From Ornithinimicrobium cavernae (GTDB lineage Bacteria > Actinomycetota > Actinomycetes > Actinomycetales > Dermatophilaceae), in assembly GCF_003121625.1 (NCBI RefSeq), contig NZ_QDDJ01000009.1:1-64000 (forward strand): a DNA stretch of 64,000 nucleotides, read 5' to 3'. Below, piece by piece: positions 16,801 through 24,970 of the stretch; within the stretch, counting starts at the first letter, position 1, and every line of letters begins with the position of its first letter. The notes under the pieces are model-generated. The model saw nothing but the letters and a program-made list of their open reading frames with translations, did not search any database and had not been told where the DNA came from. The position numbers and the translations under genes are program-made.

Positions 16801-19800
16801 CGCGGTCACCACGTAGGTGAACCCGGCGGTCCCGCCCTCACTGGTGGTGGCGTGGGTCCGGTCCGCCTCCTTGGTCAGCTGCCAGCCGTAGCTGCGGTCG
16901 TACTCCGCCCGGACGGTCTGGCTCACCGAGAGGTCCAGCGGCGAGCACACGGTGACCTCCGCGACGTCCCTGGTGGCGGGGAGCTCGGACAGCCAGGCGG
17001 TGTTCTGGTAGGAGACGCACCCACCGGGGTCGCCGGCCAGGGTCACGCCGTAACGGAACTGCCCGGTCTCGCCCTCACCGGTCCACGTGTGCGTCCCGAG
17101 CACGACCGGGTTGGCGGGGTCGGTCTCGTCGTCCACCACGGTCACCGTGTCGTTGACCGGGACCGCTGTCCACGTGTCCACCTCGAAGGCTGCCGTCCCG
17201 GTGGCGGACGCACCGGGAGTGACGTGCTCCTGCTGGTCCCACGTGGCGGTGGCGGTGTTGGTGCCGCTGTAGGCCGGTTGGACGGCGTAGGTGCAGCTGT
17301 AGGCGAAGTCCAGGGACCCGTTGGCAGGGACGGCCCGACGCGGGTCCACGACGGAGCACTCGCCACCGTTGTCGATCGCGTCGGTGACGACGACGTCGAC
17401 CGGCCAGTCGTTGGCGTTGGCGACGGTGATGGTCCCGTTCATGGACCAGTTGCTGTCGGAGGCCGGTCCGTCCGTGACCTCGACGGTGTACCAGGCCTCG
17501 ACCTCACCGGTCTGCGGGTCAGCGGTCAGGTGGGTCTCGGCGGCCGTCTTGGTGAGGTCGTAGGCGTGGCTCCGGTCGAGCTCGCCGGTGACCACCTTCG
17601 TGACGGTCGGGTCCGAGCCCACGCAGACCTCGACGTCGGCACCGTCCTCGGCAAGCACCTCGTCCCCGTCGCCGACGACCGTCGCCACGTTCGGGTAGGT
17701 CGTGCAGGCACCCGCCTCGCCGAGAATCTCCCGTGCGTAGCCGAGGGTCACCGTGCGCCCCTCGCCCACCTCGACCCAGTCCAGAGCCGGAGCAGCATCA
17801 GGGAGGACAAGCGGCGCAGGGGCCCCGCCGTCGAAGGCGTCCGCGACGGTCACCTGCCGGTGGTGCTCACGGTCCGGCGCACCGAACCGGACGTCCGCGC
17901 TGGCGCCGGCCCGACCGGAGGTGCCGGGGTGGGCTGCCGCGTCCCAGGTGACGGTGGCGGAGTTGACCCCTGGGTCGGTGGAGTCCGGCGCGCAGGTGTA
18001 GTCGAACGTGGCCACGTCCTGCGCGGGGACCGTGCGGTCTGCGGCGCCTCCGTCGATGGTGCACGCGGTGCCACCGACGACGTCACCGAGGTCGACGGTG
18101 AAGTCGCTGGGGTTGGGGTTGGCCACCCGGATCGCGCCGCTCACGCCGATGTGGGAGTCGGCGTAGCCCTGCGCGGTCACGCTCACGCCGTACCCCACTG
18201 TCGCGGGTCGGCCCTCGGGGGTCCGGAACTGCGTGCTGTCGGCCGTCTTGGTGACCTGCCAGGTGTAGCCGCGCTCGTAGGAGGTCCGCGCGGTCGTGGT
18301 GACGAGCAGATCGGTCTCGACCCGGCTGTTGGTGAAGGTGCACACCACGTTGCCCGAGTCCGGCATGCTGAACGAGCCGGTCAGGGCGCCGGGGGTGTAG
18401 TCGACGTCGGCCCCGGCGCAGGTCAGGTCTGTGACGTAGTCGCCCGTGGTCGCGGGATCCTCGGACAGCCGGACCGTGGTGCCCGGGGCGACCGTGCCGG
18501 ACGCGGCGTGGGAGGTGTCGACGAAGGCAGCCGTGCTGCCGACCGTGGAGACCGCCGTCTGTGGCTCCTGCCCGCTCGTGATGCTCAGGGTGGTGGAGTC
18601 CCCGGCCAGACCGCCCTGCCACTCCTTCTGCAGGGTGACGGTCTGCGCCAGGGTGTTGATCACCTGACACGAGACGACTCCGTCGCTCGGGACGGCCACC
18701 GTGAAGCCGTTCGGCCCCGCGTTGTCCGGGGTGACGGTCCGGCCGGTCGCGGTGTCGGTGCAGGAGGCGTTGAGGCCGTCCTGCTGCTCCAGGGTGAAGC
18801 CCGGCCGCTGGGTCTCCTCGATGGTGATGTTCCGTGTGGCAGCGCTGTCGGAGTACCCGTCGATCTCGAAGTTGACGGCACCGTTGACGTCGCTCTGGTC
18901 GCTGGTCGGCGTGACCCCGGGGTTCTGGGCGGTGAAGGTCCAGTCCTGCCCCGGGGTGAGACTGCCGTCCCGGGTCCGCTCCTGCTTGACCACGCTCAGT
19001 GTCCCGAGGCACTGCTCCAGGGCGATCCCGCGCAACAGGTCGCCGACCGTGCCGAGGTCCTCGAGGTAGGTGTCGGCCGGTCCGGCCACCAGCGCGAGCC
19101 GGTGCCGGCTCCCCTCCGTCTCGAAGCCTGCCCCGATACCGATGACGATCAGGTGGCTGCTGGCCTTGACGGCGTTGGCGGAGTGGATCGCCTCCTCGAC
19201 CGCGCGCAGGTTCGAGCCGCTCCCGTCGTTCTGGGTCAGCCCGTTGCGGTAGTGCGTCGGCTCGTCGTCCGTCAGGAAGATCACCACGTCGTAGCGGTCC
19301 GCGTCGATCTGGGCGAGGCCCAGGTCCCAGTTGATGCCTCCCGAGTGGGTCAGGCCGTCGATCCTGCTGCGGAGGGCGTCGGCGCCTGCCGCGGTGGCGA
19401 CAGAGGTCAACGGCATGGTGTTGTTGTTCGTGCTGTTGGCGGGGGCGTAGGTCGCGAAGGTGTAGAGCGCGATGCTGGAGGGCGTGCCCTCCAGGGCGTC
19501 CACGAGTCGTCGGCCGGCCGCCCGGTAGTCCGCCAGGTCGTTGGTCACCGTGCCCGACACATCGACGACCAGGGCGATGTCCAGGCCACAGGTCTGTGGC
19601 GCGGGCGGGTTGTCGCGGACGTCGGGGAAGGTGCGCCCCTCGCCGGGCAGCTCCACCACACGGTCCTGCGGCGTGTCGTTGCTGGTGATGTTGCCGGTGT
19701 TGTAGGCCACCGGTTGCGTCGCATCCCCCCAGGTCAGCGGAGCACTCCAGCCCGCCGGGGCACTGATCTCCGTGACATAGAAGAAGTTGCTGCCACTGCT

Positions 19801-20832
19801 CAGCGGCACACCGAGTCCACAGACCCCCTGGGCACCGGTCGTGCAGGTGCCGACCCGGTCGCCGCCCGTCAGCGTGCTGGAGTTCTGGACCTTGTAGAAC
19901 GCAAAGACCGCCCCCGCAAGGCCGGTGACCTCGGTGGAGGTGCCGACGCGGTCACCACCCTTGCGCACCAGGAGCTGCACCTCATCGGTGCCGACACTCA
20001 CCTCCGGGTCGCCGTCCGGTCCGATCCGCAGCTCGGTCGCTGTGCGCGGCGTGGCGGAACCGCGGGTGTCCGCGCGCTCGGCTGTGCCGGCCCCCGTGCT
20101 GGTGGTTGCCCCGACCGGGTCCGTCCCTCCCTCGTCGTCCGCCTGGCCCTCACGCCCGTCGGTCGTCGGGGCTTCCGCGCCAGCCCCATCGGCACCCTCG
20201 TCACCCGGGTCTTCCCCGGCACGCTGCTCGTCGTCCTCCACGGACGGTTCGTCGCCGGCGGTGCCCTCGGCGCCCTCCTCGACCGGTGCGCCCTCATCCG
20301 TCCCGGGCTCCTCTGCGCCCTCGTCGACCGGGGCACCCTCGTCGACCGGGGCACCCTCGGCCTCCGCGGGCTCGTCGACGGGCTCCGGCTCACTGTTGTC
20401 CGGTGTCACAAAGGTGAGCGCGCCCGCTGGCTGCCGCCCGTCCCCAGTGACGGTGGCGTGCTGCTGATCCGTGACGAGGTCGTGTCCCTCACCCGTGCCG
20501 ACCTGCGTGATGGTGTAGTCCCCCAGCGGGAGGCCGCCCAGGCCGAGCGTGCCCGTCGTCGGGTCAGAGTCCTCCGCCTGGTTGTCTGCCAGTGCCAGCG
20601 TCAGCCCGTCGGGGCCCTCCACCTCATAGCTGGTCCCGGCGACGGCTTGACCGGTCGCGTCCGCGGCGGACCAGGTGAGGCTTCCCGTCGCGACGACCGG
20701 CGGCTCGTCGATCGCACCCGGGGCAGCCATGGCACCGCTGGACAGCAGTCCGAGGGCGGCGACGGTCACGACCGAGTGGTGGACCCGACGCAGCAGGGTG
20801 GCACGGGGCGAGCTGGCAGAACGGTAGGACAT
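13864..20832 (-). CDS. Giant cell-wall-anchored surface protein with VWA domain, six tandem domain repeats and LIPTG sorting signal
   Basis: 2322 residues. Order: signal peptide (1 to about 37, ending GAMA), a prealbumin-like domain (about 48-140), an acidic E/D/P/A-rich linker (about 145-260), a SpaA-like region, and a VWA domain whose MIDAS-like motif DVSGT begins at Asp424. Two further SpaA-like stretches follow. Then come six copies of an approximately 220-235-residue unit starting near 854, 1089, 1315, 1535, 1762 and 1999, each beginning with a YDR-x-Y-x-W-x-L-T/S-K motif. Eleven PPVEPQ repeats span 2211-2276. LIPTG at 2283-2287, a hydrophobic helix and the tail RRRRN complete a sortase signal. 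Ligand unknown; adhesion is likely. Confidence 0.9.
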   Translation of the reverse strand: MSYRSASSPRATLLRRVHHSVVTVAALGLLSSGAMAAPGAIDEPPVVATGSLTWSAADATGQAVAGTSYEVEGPDGLTLALADNQAEDSDPTTGTLGLGGLPLGDYTITQVGTGEGHDLVTDQQHATVTGDGRQPAGALTFVTPDNSEPEPVDEPAEAEGAPVDEGAPVDEGAEEPGTDEGAPVEEGAEGTAGDEPSVEDDEQRAGEDPGDEGADGAGAEAPTTDGREGQADDEGGTDPVGATTSTGAGTAERADTRGSATPRTATELRIGPDGDPEVSVGTDEVQLLVRKGGDRVGTSTEVTGLAGAVFAFYKVQNSSTLTGGDRVGTCTTGAQGVCGLGVPLSSGSNFFYVTEISAPAGWSAPLTWGDATQPVAYNTGNITSNDTPQDRVVELPGEGRTFPDVRDNPPAPQTCGLDIALVVDVSGTVTNDLADYRAAGRRLVDALEGTPSSIALYTFATYAPANSTNNNTMPLTSVATAAGADALRSRIDGLTHSGGINWDLGLAQIDADRYDVVIFLTDDEPTHYRNGLTQNDGSGSNLRAVEEAIHSANAVKASSHLIVIGIGAGFETEGSRHRLALVAGPADTYLEDLGTVGDLLRGIALEQCLGTLSVVKQERTRDGSLTPGQDWTFTAQNPGVTPTSDQSDVNGAVNFEIDGYSDSAATRNITIEETQRPGFTLEQQDGLNASCTDTATGRTVTPDNAGPNGFTVAVPSDGVVSCQVINTLAQTVTLQKEWQGGLAGDSTTLSITSGQEPQTAVSTVGSTAAFVDTSHAASGTVAPGTTVRLSEDPATTGDYVTDLTCAGADVDYTPGALTGSFSMPDSGNVVCTFTNSRVETDLLVTTTARTSYERGYTWQVTKTADSTQFRTPEGRPATVGYGVSVTAQGYADSHIGVSGAIRVANPNPSDFTVDLGDVVGGTACTIDGGAADRTVPAQDVATFDYTCAPDSTDPGVNSATVTWDAAAHPGTSGRAGASADVRFGAPDREHHRQVTVADAFDGGAPAPLVLPDAAPALDWVEVGEGRTVTLGYAREILGEAGACTTYPNVATVVGDGDEVLAEDGADVEVCVGSDPTVTKVVTGELDRSHAYDLTKTAAETHLTADPQTGEVEAWYTVEVTDGPASDSNWSMNGTITVANANDWPVDVVVTDAIDNGGECSVVDPRRAVPANGSLDFAYSCTYAVQPAYSGTNTATATWDQQEHVTPGASATGTAAFEVDTWTAVPVNDTVTVVDDETDPANPVVLGTHTWTGEGETGQFRYGVTLAGDPGGCVSYQNTAWLSELPATRDVAEVTVCSPLDLSVSQTVRAEYDRSYGWQLTKEADRTHATTSEGGTAGFTYVVTATPDGFADTAWSLTGEITVDNPNTADVTVDVTETVDLGADARCTVDRPELVVPGGGRATTTYQCAFEEQPDYRGGTSAATVIWTDSAGVAHRTSTEPESVTFHAATEHNVEVPVFDDKVTLEAPGELLGTATWHDGPSDFSYPNPQAGVPGECTAYRNTAVIPATGDRATEQVTVCVELAPEVSARASGTYDRLYEWDLSKRADQSAVTVTGNGTATVDYTVTATPSGQVDSGWAVTGQVLVTNPNRYAEAPVTVDLTGAEVPGGTCEVADVAGQELAGGASAALAFGCTFAEQPDDGVGATATVEWTGSDGSLRTVTTEAPVHFEVGGQTHETVDVYDDLATGAVPGELLGSATWNDQGSPTPFEYSLALAGQAGTCVDHTNTATIPATGAEAEEVVSVCAAVAPEVTATVEADYDRTYDWSLTKQVDRSRVVLAEEGAAEFAYVVSVVPEGYTDSGWSLAGEVLVTNPNTYEGGELTLSVTDVTGLGGECVAAAPGDVVVEPGGTRALGYECTFGEQPAYEGTALATLAWTGPGDTSGTVEASAPVTFSVDEETDPEVAVHDDKTTGEAPGELLGTVGWHDGPTEFAYTLHLAGEVGTCVDHTNTAVLRSSATGAAAAAAGGQSVGDRASVDVTVCTEAAPQVSTTAQAAYDRTYDWELAKTVDRPHAELPQSGAARFSYLVTASPDGFVDSGWELSGEISVTNPNDFQEMTLTVTGVPGVGGSCVVGGGEETVLTAGETRSLPYECFFEEQPDYEGSTTARVSWTDADGAGRTSSAPVEVTFALDREVNLDVPVFDDLVTGEAPGTLLGTVNWHDGATGFPYELDLPGVPGECLAHTNTASIPATGDLARRTVQVCVAGLVVPKPPVEPQPPVEPQPPVEPQPPVEPQPPVEPQPPVEPQPPVEPQPPVEPQPPVEPQPPVEPQPPVEPQPPHAQPLIPTGDPVAGGPRAGMVGSGLAAMVIALLGAAAFLRRRRN
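14005..14202 (-). repeat. Eleven tandem 18-bp repeats encoding PPVEPQ
   Basis: Eleven head-to-tail units of 18 bp encode the wall-spanning PPVEPQ stalk just before the sorting signal. Units differ mainly at one G/C position, so they are young and prone to copy-number change. Confidence 0.9.
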
Positions 20833-20957
20833 CAGGGACTCCCTCGGACGTCCCGGGCCGGAGAGCTCAGGGGTGTCCCGGGCCCGGGTCTCGCAACTGC
20901 ATCGAGGAGTCCTGCACCGAGGCTCTCCCGATCGCTACTTCTGTGTAACGTGAGAGG

Positions 20958-20986
20958 AACCTATGTGAATGGTCAAGACTTGGCAA
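20958..20986 (-). promoter_or_regulatory. Candidate promoter of the surface-protein gene
   Basis: On the minus strand TTGCCA (20986-20981), a 17-nt spacer and TAGGTT (20963-20958) predict a start near 20951 and a leader of about 119 nt before the ATG at 20832, which has a GAGGGAG site. Confidence 0.5.
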
Positions 20987-21027
20987 ATAGACTCTCTAAA
21001 AGTTGCCAAGTTGTTATCAAGACTTGG
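20973..21027. promoter_or_regulatory. Operator-like repeat cluster in an AT-rich island
   Basis: TCAAGACTTGG occurs twice (20973 and 21017, 44 bp apart), and CTTGGCAA (20979-20986) is inverted as TTGCCAAG (21003-21010). The cluster overlaps and lies upstream of the candidate -35 box. The surroundings (about 20935-21060) are far more AT-rich than the rest of the window, which suggests protein binding. Confidence 0.5.
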
Positions 21028-21112
21028 TCAACTGAGCCGTCTGAATGTGATCGCAGAGAGATGTCCCATCGCTGGCGCGGGAGGTCCGATCGCAGGGATG
21101 AGCGGACTGCGT

Positions 21113-22408
21113 TCAGCCCGCCGCGACGCGCTCGATCACGAGCGGCCCGGGCGCGGACGAGGCACCGGAGGGAGCGATGTCCCAGCCCCCGTCGAGGGCC
21201 TCCAGGGCCCGCGCGAACCGCTCCGGGGTGTCAGTGTGCAGCGTCATCAGTGGCTGCCCGGCGGAGACGGTGTCCCCTGGCTTGGCGTGCAGCACGACCC
21301 CGGCACCAGCCTGGACCGGGTCCTCCTTGCGTGCACGGCCGGCACCGAGCCGCCACGCGGCGACGCCGACCTGCAGGGCATCGAGTCGACTGAGCACGCC
21401 GTCGGCGCCAGCCGTGACCACCTGGCTCTCGCGCGCCACCGGGAGCGTGGCGTCCGGGTCTCCGCCCTGGGCCGAGATCATGGCCCGCCAGGCGTCCATC
21501 GCACGACCGTCGGCCAGCGCGTCCGCCGGGTCGACGTCCTCCACCCCCGCGGCAGCCAGCATCTCGCGGGCCAGCGCCAGGGTCAGCTCGACCACGTCGT
21601 CCGGCCCCCCGCCGGCGAGCACCTCGACACTCTCCCGGACCTCCAACGCGTTGCCTGCCGTCAGCCCGAGCGGCGTGGACATGTCGGTCAGCAGCGCGAC
21701 CGTGCGCACTCCGGCGTCCGTGCCGAGGGCGACCATGGTGCGAGCCAGCTCGCCCGCCTGCTCGGCATCCTTCATGAACGCACCGGAGCCGACCTTGACG
21801 TCGAGCACCAGCGCACCCGTACCCTCGGCGATCTTCTTGCTCATGATGGAGGAGGCGATCAGGGGGATCGCCTCGACCGTGCCCGTCACATCGCGCAGTG
21901 CGTAGAGCCGCTTGTCGGCGGGCGCAAGCCCGGACCCCGCGGCGCAGATCACCGCACCAACCTCCTCGAGCTGACGCACCATCTCCGCGCTGGACAGGTC
22001 CGCCCGCCACCCGGGAACCGACTCCAGCTTGTCCAGCGTGCCCCCCGTGTGTCCCAGCCCACGGCCCGAGAGCTGCGGCACGGCAACGCCGCAGGCGGCA
22101 ACGAGGGGCGCCAGCGGCAGGGTGATCTTGTCCCCGACACCGCCGGTCGAGTGCTTGTCGGCGGTGGGGCGGCTCAGACCGGAGAAGTCCATCCGCTCTC
22201 CGGAGGCGATCATGGCCGCTGTCCAGTCACTGATCTCGCGCCGATCCATGCCGTTGAGCAGGATGGCCATGGCGAGGGCGGACATCTGCTCGTCAGCGAT
22301 GACTCCCCGGGCGTAGGCGTCGATCGTCCAGGCGATCTGCTCGCTGGACAGCTGCTGCCTGTCCCTCTTGGCACGGATGATGTCCACGGTGTCGAAGGAT
22401 TCACTCAC
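21113..22408 (-). CDS. deoA: Thymidine phosphorylase
   Basis: 431 residues from GTG at 22408 (alternative GTG at 22426). KHSTGGVGDKITLPLAPLVAACG (about residue 84) is the phosphate-binding loop, and SGRGLGHTGGTLDKLE is the pyrimidine nucleoside phosphorylase signature. The C-terminal domain includes GDTVSAGQPLMTLHTD. It splits thymidine or deoxyuridine with phosphate to base plus deoxyribose-1-phosphate. It belongs functionally with the nucleoside importer and cytidine deaminase encoded at 24564-30387, although other genes lie between. Confidence 0.95.
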   Translation of the reverse strand: MSESFDTVDIIRAKRDRQQLSSEQIAWTIDAYARGVIADEQMSALAMAILLNGMDRREISDWTAAMIASGERMDFSGLSRPTADKHSTGGVGDKITLPLAPLVAACGVAVPQLSGRGLGHTGGTLDKLESVPGWRADLSSAEMVRQLEEVGAVICAAGSGLAPADKRLYALRDVTGTVEAIPLIASSIMSKKIAEGTGALVLDVKVGSGAFMKDAEQAGELARTMVALGTDAGVRTVALLTDMSTPLGLTAGNALEVRESVEVLAGGGPDDVVELTLALAREMLAAAGVEDVDPADALADGRAMDAWRAMISAQGGDPDATLPVARESQVVTAGADGVLSRLDALQVGVAAWRLGAGRARKEDPVQAGAGVVLHAKPGDTVSAGQPLMTLHTDTPERFARALEALDGGWDIAPSGASSAPGPLVIERVAAG

Positions 22409-22452
22409 CCACCCATCAAACCCCACGCGGACGCGACCTGGCCACCAGACGG

Positions 22453-22482
22453 CTGCCGCCGCCCCGGGGAGGGCGGCGGCAG
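22453..22482 (-). terminator. 12-bp perfect hairpin downstream of the NADP oxidoreductase gene
   Basis: CTGCCGCCGCCC and GGGCGGCGGCAG pair perfectly around a six-base loop, about 47 nt after the oxidoreductase stop and upstream of deoA. It probably isolates deoA from upstream transcription. Confidence 0.6.
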
Positions 22483-22528
22483 GATGGTCCCGGGTCTTCC
22501 GCGACCGCGCGGAGGTGCGGGGGCCCGG

Positions 22529-23104
22529 TCAGGCGATGACGCCGAACCCACCGGTCCAGGAGATCCGCTCGCTGGCGGCCAGCGTCAGCTGCAGGAAGCC
22601 CAGGGCCTCCAGCTCCCGGGCGCGCTTCAGCGCACCGGCGTCCACAGCCTTGAGCCCACCGGCCGTGACGATGCCGGCCAGGGCGGTCTTCGCATCACTG
22701 TCGCCACCGGCAATGAGCACGGTGGTCGGCAGCGGACCGACCGCACCGGAGGCGAGGGTCGCCGCGAAGGTGGTGTTGAACGCCTTGAGCACACGGGAGT
22801 CGGGCAGCTTGCCCGCGATCACCTGGGCGGCCGAGCCGTCCGCGGGGACCACCAGGGAGTCGAACGTCTCGAAGTTCAGCGGGTTCGTGATGTCGACGAC
22901 GATCTTGCCGTCGAGCTGTCCGGCACGCTGCGCCAGCACCTCGTCCACCGCCGGGTAGGGCACCGCGAGGACGACGATGTCACCGGTGATGACCTGGTCG
23001 GTGTCGTTCTGGCCGAACAGCTCGACGCTGTTGCCGCCCTTGGTGACGATGCTGGAGATGGCCTGGGCCATGGAGCCGGTGCCGATGATGCTGACGTGTG
23101 ACAT
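22529..23104 (-). CDS. NADP/F420-dependent oxidoreductase-like protein (COG2085)
   Basis: 191 residues. The N-terminal VSIIGTGSMAQAISSIVTKGGNSVELFGQ is a Rossmann nucleotide-binding motif, followed by DIVVLAVPYPAVDEVL and VVDITNPLNFETFDS, and AFNTTFAATLASG further on. These match the F420H2:NADP+ oxidoreductase-like family, which also contains proteins that do not use F420. The ATG follows GAGAGGAAC. Divergent from a MarR regulator with a palindrome between them, it is likely derepressed by a small molecule or redox signal. Confidence 0.75.
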   Translation of the reverse strand: MSHVSIIGTGSMAQAISSIVTKGGNSVELFGQNDTDQVITGDIVVLAVPYPAVDEVLAQRAGQLDGKIVVDITNPLNFETFDSLVVPADGSAAQVIAGKLPDSRVLKAFNTTFAATLASGAVGPLPTTVLIAGGDSDAKTALAGIVTAGGLKAVDAGALKRARELEALGFLQLTLAASERISWTGGFGVIA

Positions 23105-23126
23105 GGGATGTTCCTCTCAATTGGTT

Positions 23127-23141
23127 GTTGCTTTAAGTAAC
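23127..23141. promoter_or_regulatory. Putative MarR operator in the divergent promoter region
   Basis: GTTGCTTTAAGTAAC is a 15-bp palindrome with one mismatched pair, in an AT-rich stretch 22 bp from the oxidoreductase start. A second short palindrome, CAACAGTTG, lies at 23152-23160. MarR regulators typically bind such sites between divergent genes. Confidence 0.5.
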
Positions 23142-23258
23142 GGTCCGCTGCCAACAGTTGTTCCCACAAGTTCTGCGCTAGGGTGTGACCATGACCACAT
23201 CCCGACGTCTCCGCCTGATCGGCAGGGTGGGCCCGGGCCGCGCGACAGGGAGCCGCTG

Positions 23259-23756
23259 ATGACGCACTGGCTGGACGACGAGGAGCTCTCGGTGTGGGTC
23301 CGCACGGTCGCGGTGCTCGAGCTGCTGCCCTCGCGCCTCGACTCCCACCTGCGCCGCGTCGCCGACCTCACCTACTTCGACTACTACGTGCTCGCGATGC
23401 TCTCCGAGGCCCCGGACCGCACCCTGCCGATGAGTCAGCTCGCCGCCCGCACCAACGCGACGCTCCCCCGTCTCTCCCACGTCGCCCGGCGCCTGGAGGA
23501 GCGGGGCCTGCTGGCGCGGGGACCCTCACACCACGACCGTCGCGTCACGATCGGCCGGCTGACCGACGCCGGGTGGGACAAGGTCGTGGCCACCGCCCCC
23601 CAGCACGTGGAGCAGGTCCGGCAGCTCGTCTTCGACGCGCTCACCCCTGAGCAGGTGCCGCAGCTGGCGGCCATCACCGAGCGGCTGCTGGCCGTGCTGG
23701 ATCCCGACGGCCTGATGAGCGTGCCCTACTCCCGGCAGCCCGCAGAGGACGTCTGA
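23259..23756 (+). CDS. MarR-family transcriptional regulator
   Basis: 165 residues from ATG preceded by a GGGAG site. It contains a winged helix-turn-helix: TYFDYYVLAMLSEAPDRTLPMSQLAARTNATLPRLSHVARRLEERGLLARGPSHHDRRVTIGRLTDAG, with the D-x-R wing motif characteristic of MarR proteins. It probably represses the divergent oxidoreductase gene and itself through the palindrome at 23127. Upstream in-frame codons are noncoding read-through. Confidence 0.9.
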   Translation: MTHWLDDEELSVWVRTVAVLELLPSRLDSHLRRVADLTYFDYYVLAMLSEAPDRTLPMSQLAARTNATLPRLSHVARRLEERGLLARGPSHHDRRVTIGRLTDAGWDKVVATAPQHVEQVRQLVFDALTPEQVPQLAAITERLLAVLDPDGLMSVPYSRQPAEDV

Positions 23757-23882
23757 CCGCGAGCCGGGTGGGGGGGACCACGGTATGCCGTGCACCGGCC
23801 CCGTTGCCCTGTGCGCGTCGCGGCCGGCGAGCCGTCCCGCCGGACGCGTCTGCTGAGCGTGCGGGTGTGCGATCCTGAGCCG

Positions 23883-24563
23883 GTGAACCTGGCCCAGGCA
23901 ATGAAGAGGATCGTCCCCGCCGTGCAGGACCTCAAGCGCCGGTCGCTGGACCAACCCGGCGGGGAGACCACGATGCCCCCGTCACTGATCGCGCTGCGGG
24001 ACGACCGCGTGCTCGCCGTCGTGACCGCGCCCCGTCTGGCAGCCGTGCTCTCCTGTGCGCAGACCCTGGCGATCGGTCTGGCCCCACAGATGCTGGTCGT
24101 GGCGGCCCAGGTGACGCTTCCGGCCCGAGGTGCCACCGACGACGTCCCTGCCCAGGCGGAGGGCGAGGGCATCGCCTACACGACGTTCAACCGTGACCGG
24201 CAGGCCAGCCTGGCCGTGCAGCGCTATCTCGTGCGCGGTGGTGAGGTTTCCTTCGGGCCACCCGAGCGCGGACGTCCCGACGACCGCACCCTGATGGACG
24301 AGCTCGCCCGGGCGATGAGCCAGGAGTCCCTCGACCCCGCCAGGGTGGCCCGCAAGGAGGTGCCGGTGGGTGCCGGTGACAGGCCGACCTTCATCCCGGA
24401 GCCCGAGGGACGCAGGGCTCTCGATGCGGGCACGGTCAAGACCGCCTACGACAAGGTCAGGGGAATCGGTGGCACCGCCCTGTTCCTCGCGGCCGACGGC
24501 ACGCACGCCACGAGGATGCTCGCGGCCGGACTGCCCCAGGAGTGCCTCCTCGGGGGAGACTGA
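23883..24563 (+). CDS. Hypothetical protein of unknown function
   Basis: 226 residues from GTG, with a weak -10-like GATCCT 6 nt before it that would suit a leaderless transcript; a longer reading from 23790 is possible but looks less protein-like. There is no signal peptide or membrane helix. The sequence has a middle hydrophobic stretch (AQTLAIGLAPQMLVVAAQVTLP) and a later charged region; it ends AADGTHATRMLAAGLPQECLLGGD. No family is recognised. It converges exactly on cytidine deaminase: the two stops abut as TGATCA. Confidence 0.6.
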   Translation: MNLAQAMKRIVPAVQDLKRRSLDQPGGETTMPPSLIALRDDRVLAVVTAPRLAAVLSCAQTLAIGLAPQMLVVAAQVTLPARGATDDVPAQAEGEGIAYTTFNRDRQASLAVQRYLVRGGEVSFGPPERGRPDDRTLMDELARAMSQESLDPARVARKEVPVGAGDRPTFIPEPEGRRALDAGTVKTAYDKVRGIGGTALFLAADGTHATRMLAAGLPQECLLGGD

Positions 24564-24959
24564 TCAGGCCAGCAGGTCCTCCGGCCCGAAGGCCTGCGGG
24601 AGGACCTGAGACATCGGCAGAACACCCTCCGGGGTCGCCAACAGGCAGTCGGCTCCCCCGTGCTCCCAGATGAGCTGCCGGCAGCGCCCGCACGGCATGA
24701 TGGTCGCACCAGCGTGGTTGACACACGACACCGCCACCAGCCGGCCGCCACCCGTCGCTATCAGCTCCGAGACCATGCCGCACTCTGCGCACAGGGCGAC
24801 ACCGTAGCCGGCGTTCTCCACGTTGCAGCCGCCGACGACCCGCCCGTCATCGACCAGGCCTGCCACCCCGACCGGATAACCCGAATAGGGCGCGTAGGCC
24901 CGCTCCATCAGCTCCGTGGCCCGGGCCTGCAGCCCGGCCCAGTCGATCTCCTGTGCCAT
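24564..24959 (-). CDS. cdd: Cytidine deaminase
   Basis: 131 residues from ATG 11 bases after the permease stop. NVENAGYGVALCAEC (zinc ligand Cys and catalytic Glu) and PCGRCRQ (two further Cys ligands) are the cytidine deaminase signature; YAPYSGYPVGVAGLV is the usual N-terminal substrate-binding stretch. It converts cytidine and deoxycytidine to uridine and deoxyuridine. It is the last gene of the nucleoside transporter operon, so imported cytidine is deaminated at once. Confidence 0.95.
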   Translation of the reverse strand: MAQEIDWAGLQARATELMERAYAPYSGYPVGVAGLVDDGRVVGGCNVENAGYGVALCAECGMVSELIATGGGRLVAVSCVNHAGATIMPCGRCRQLIWEHGGADCLLATPEGVLPMSQVLPQAFGPEDLLA

Positions 24960-24970
24960 GTCGTGTGACC

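Noticed and set aside
13750-21393. A 2547-codon open frame on the plus strand
   Set aside because: It lies antisense to the surface-protein gene. Very high GC and repetitive codons leave stops rare on the opposite strand; the minus-strand frame has a signal peptide, VWA domain and sortase signal.
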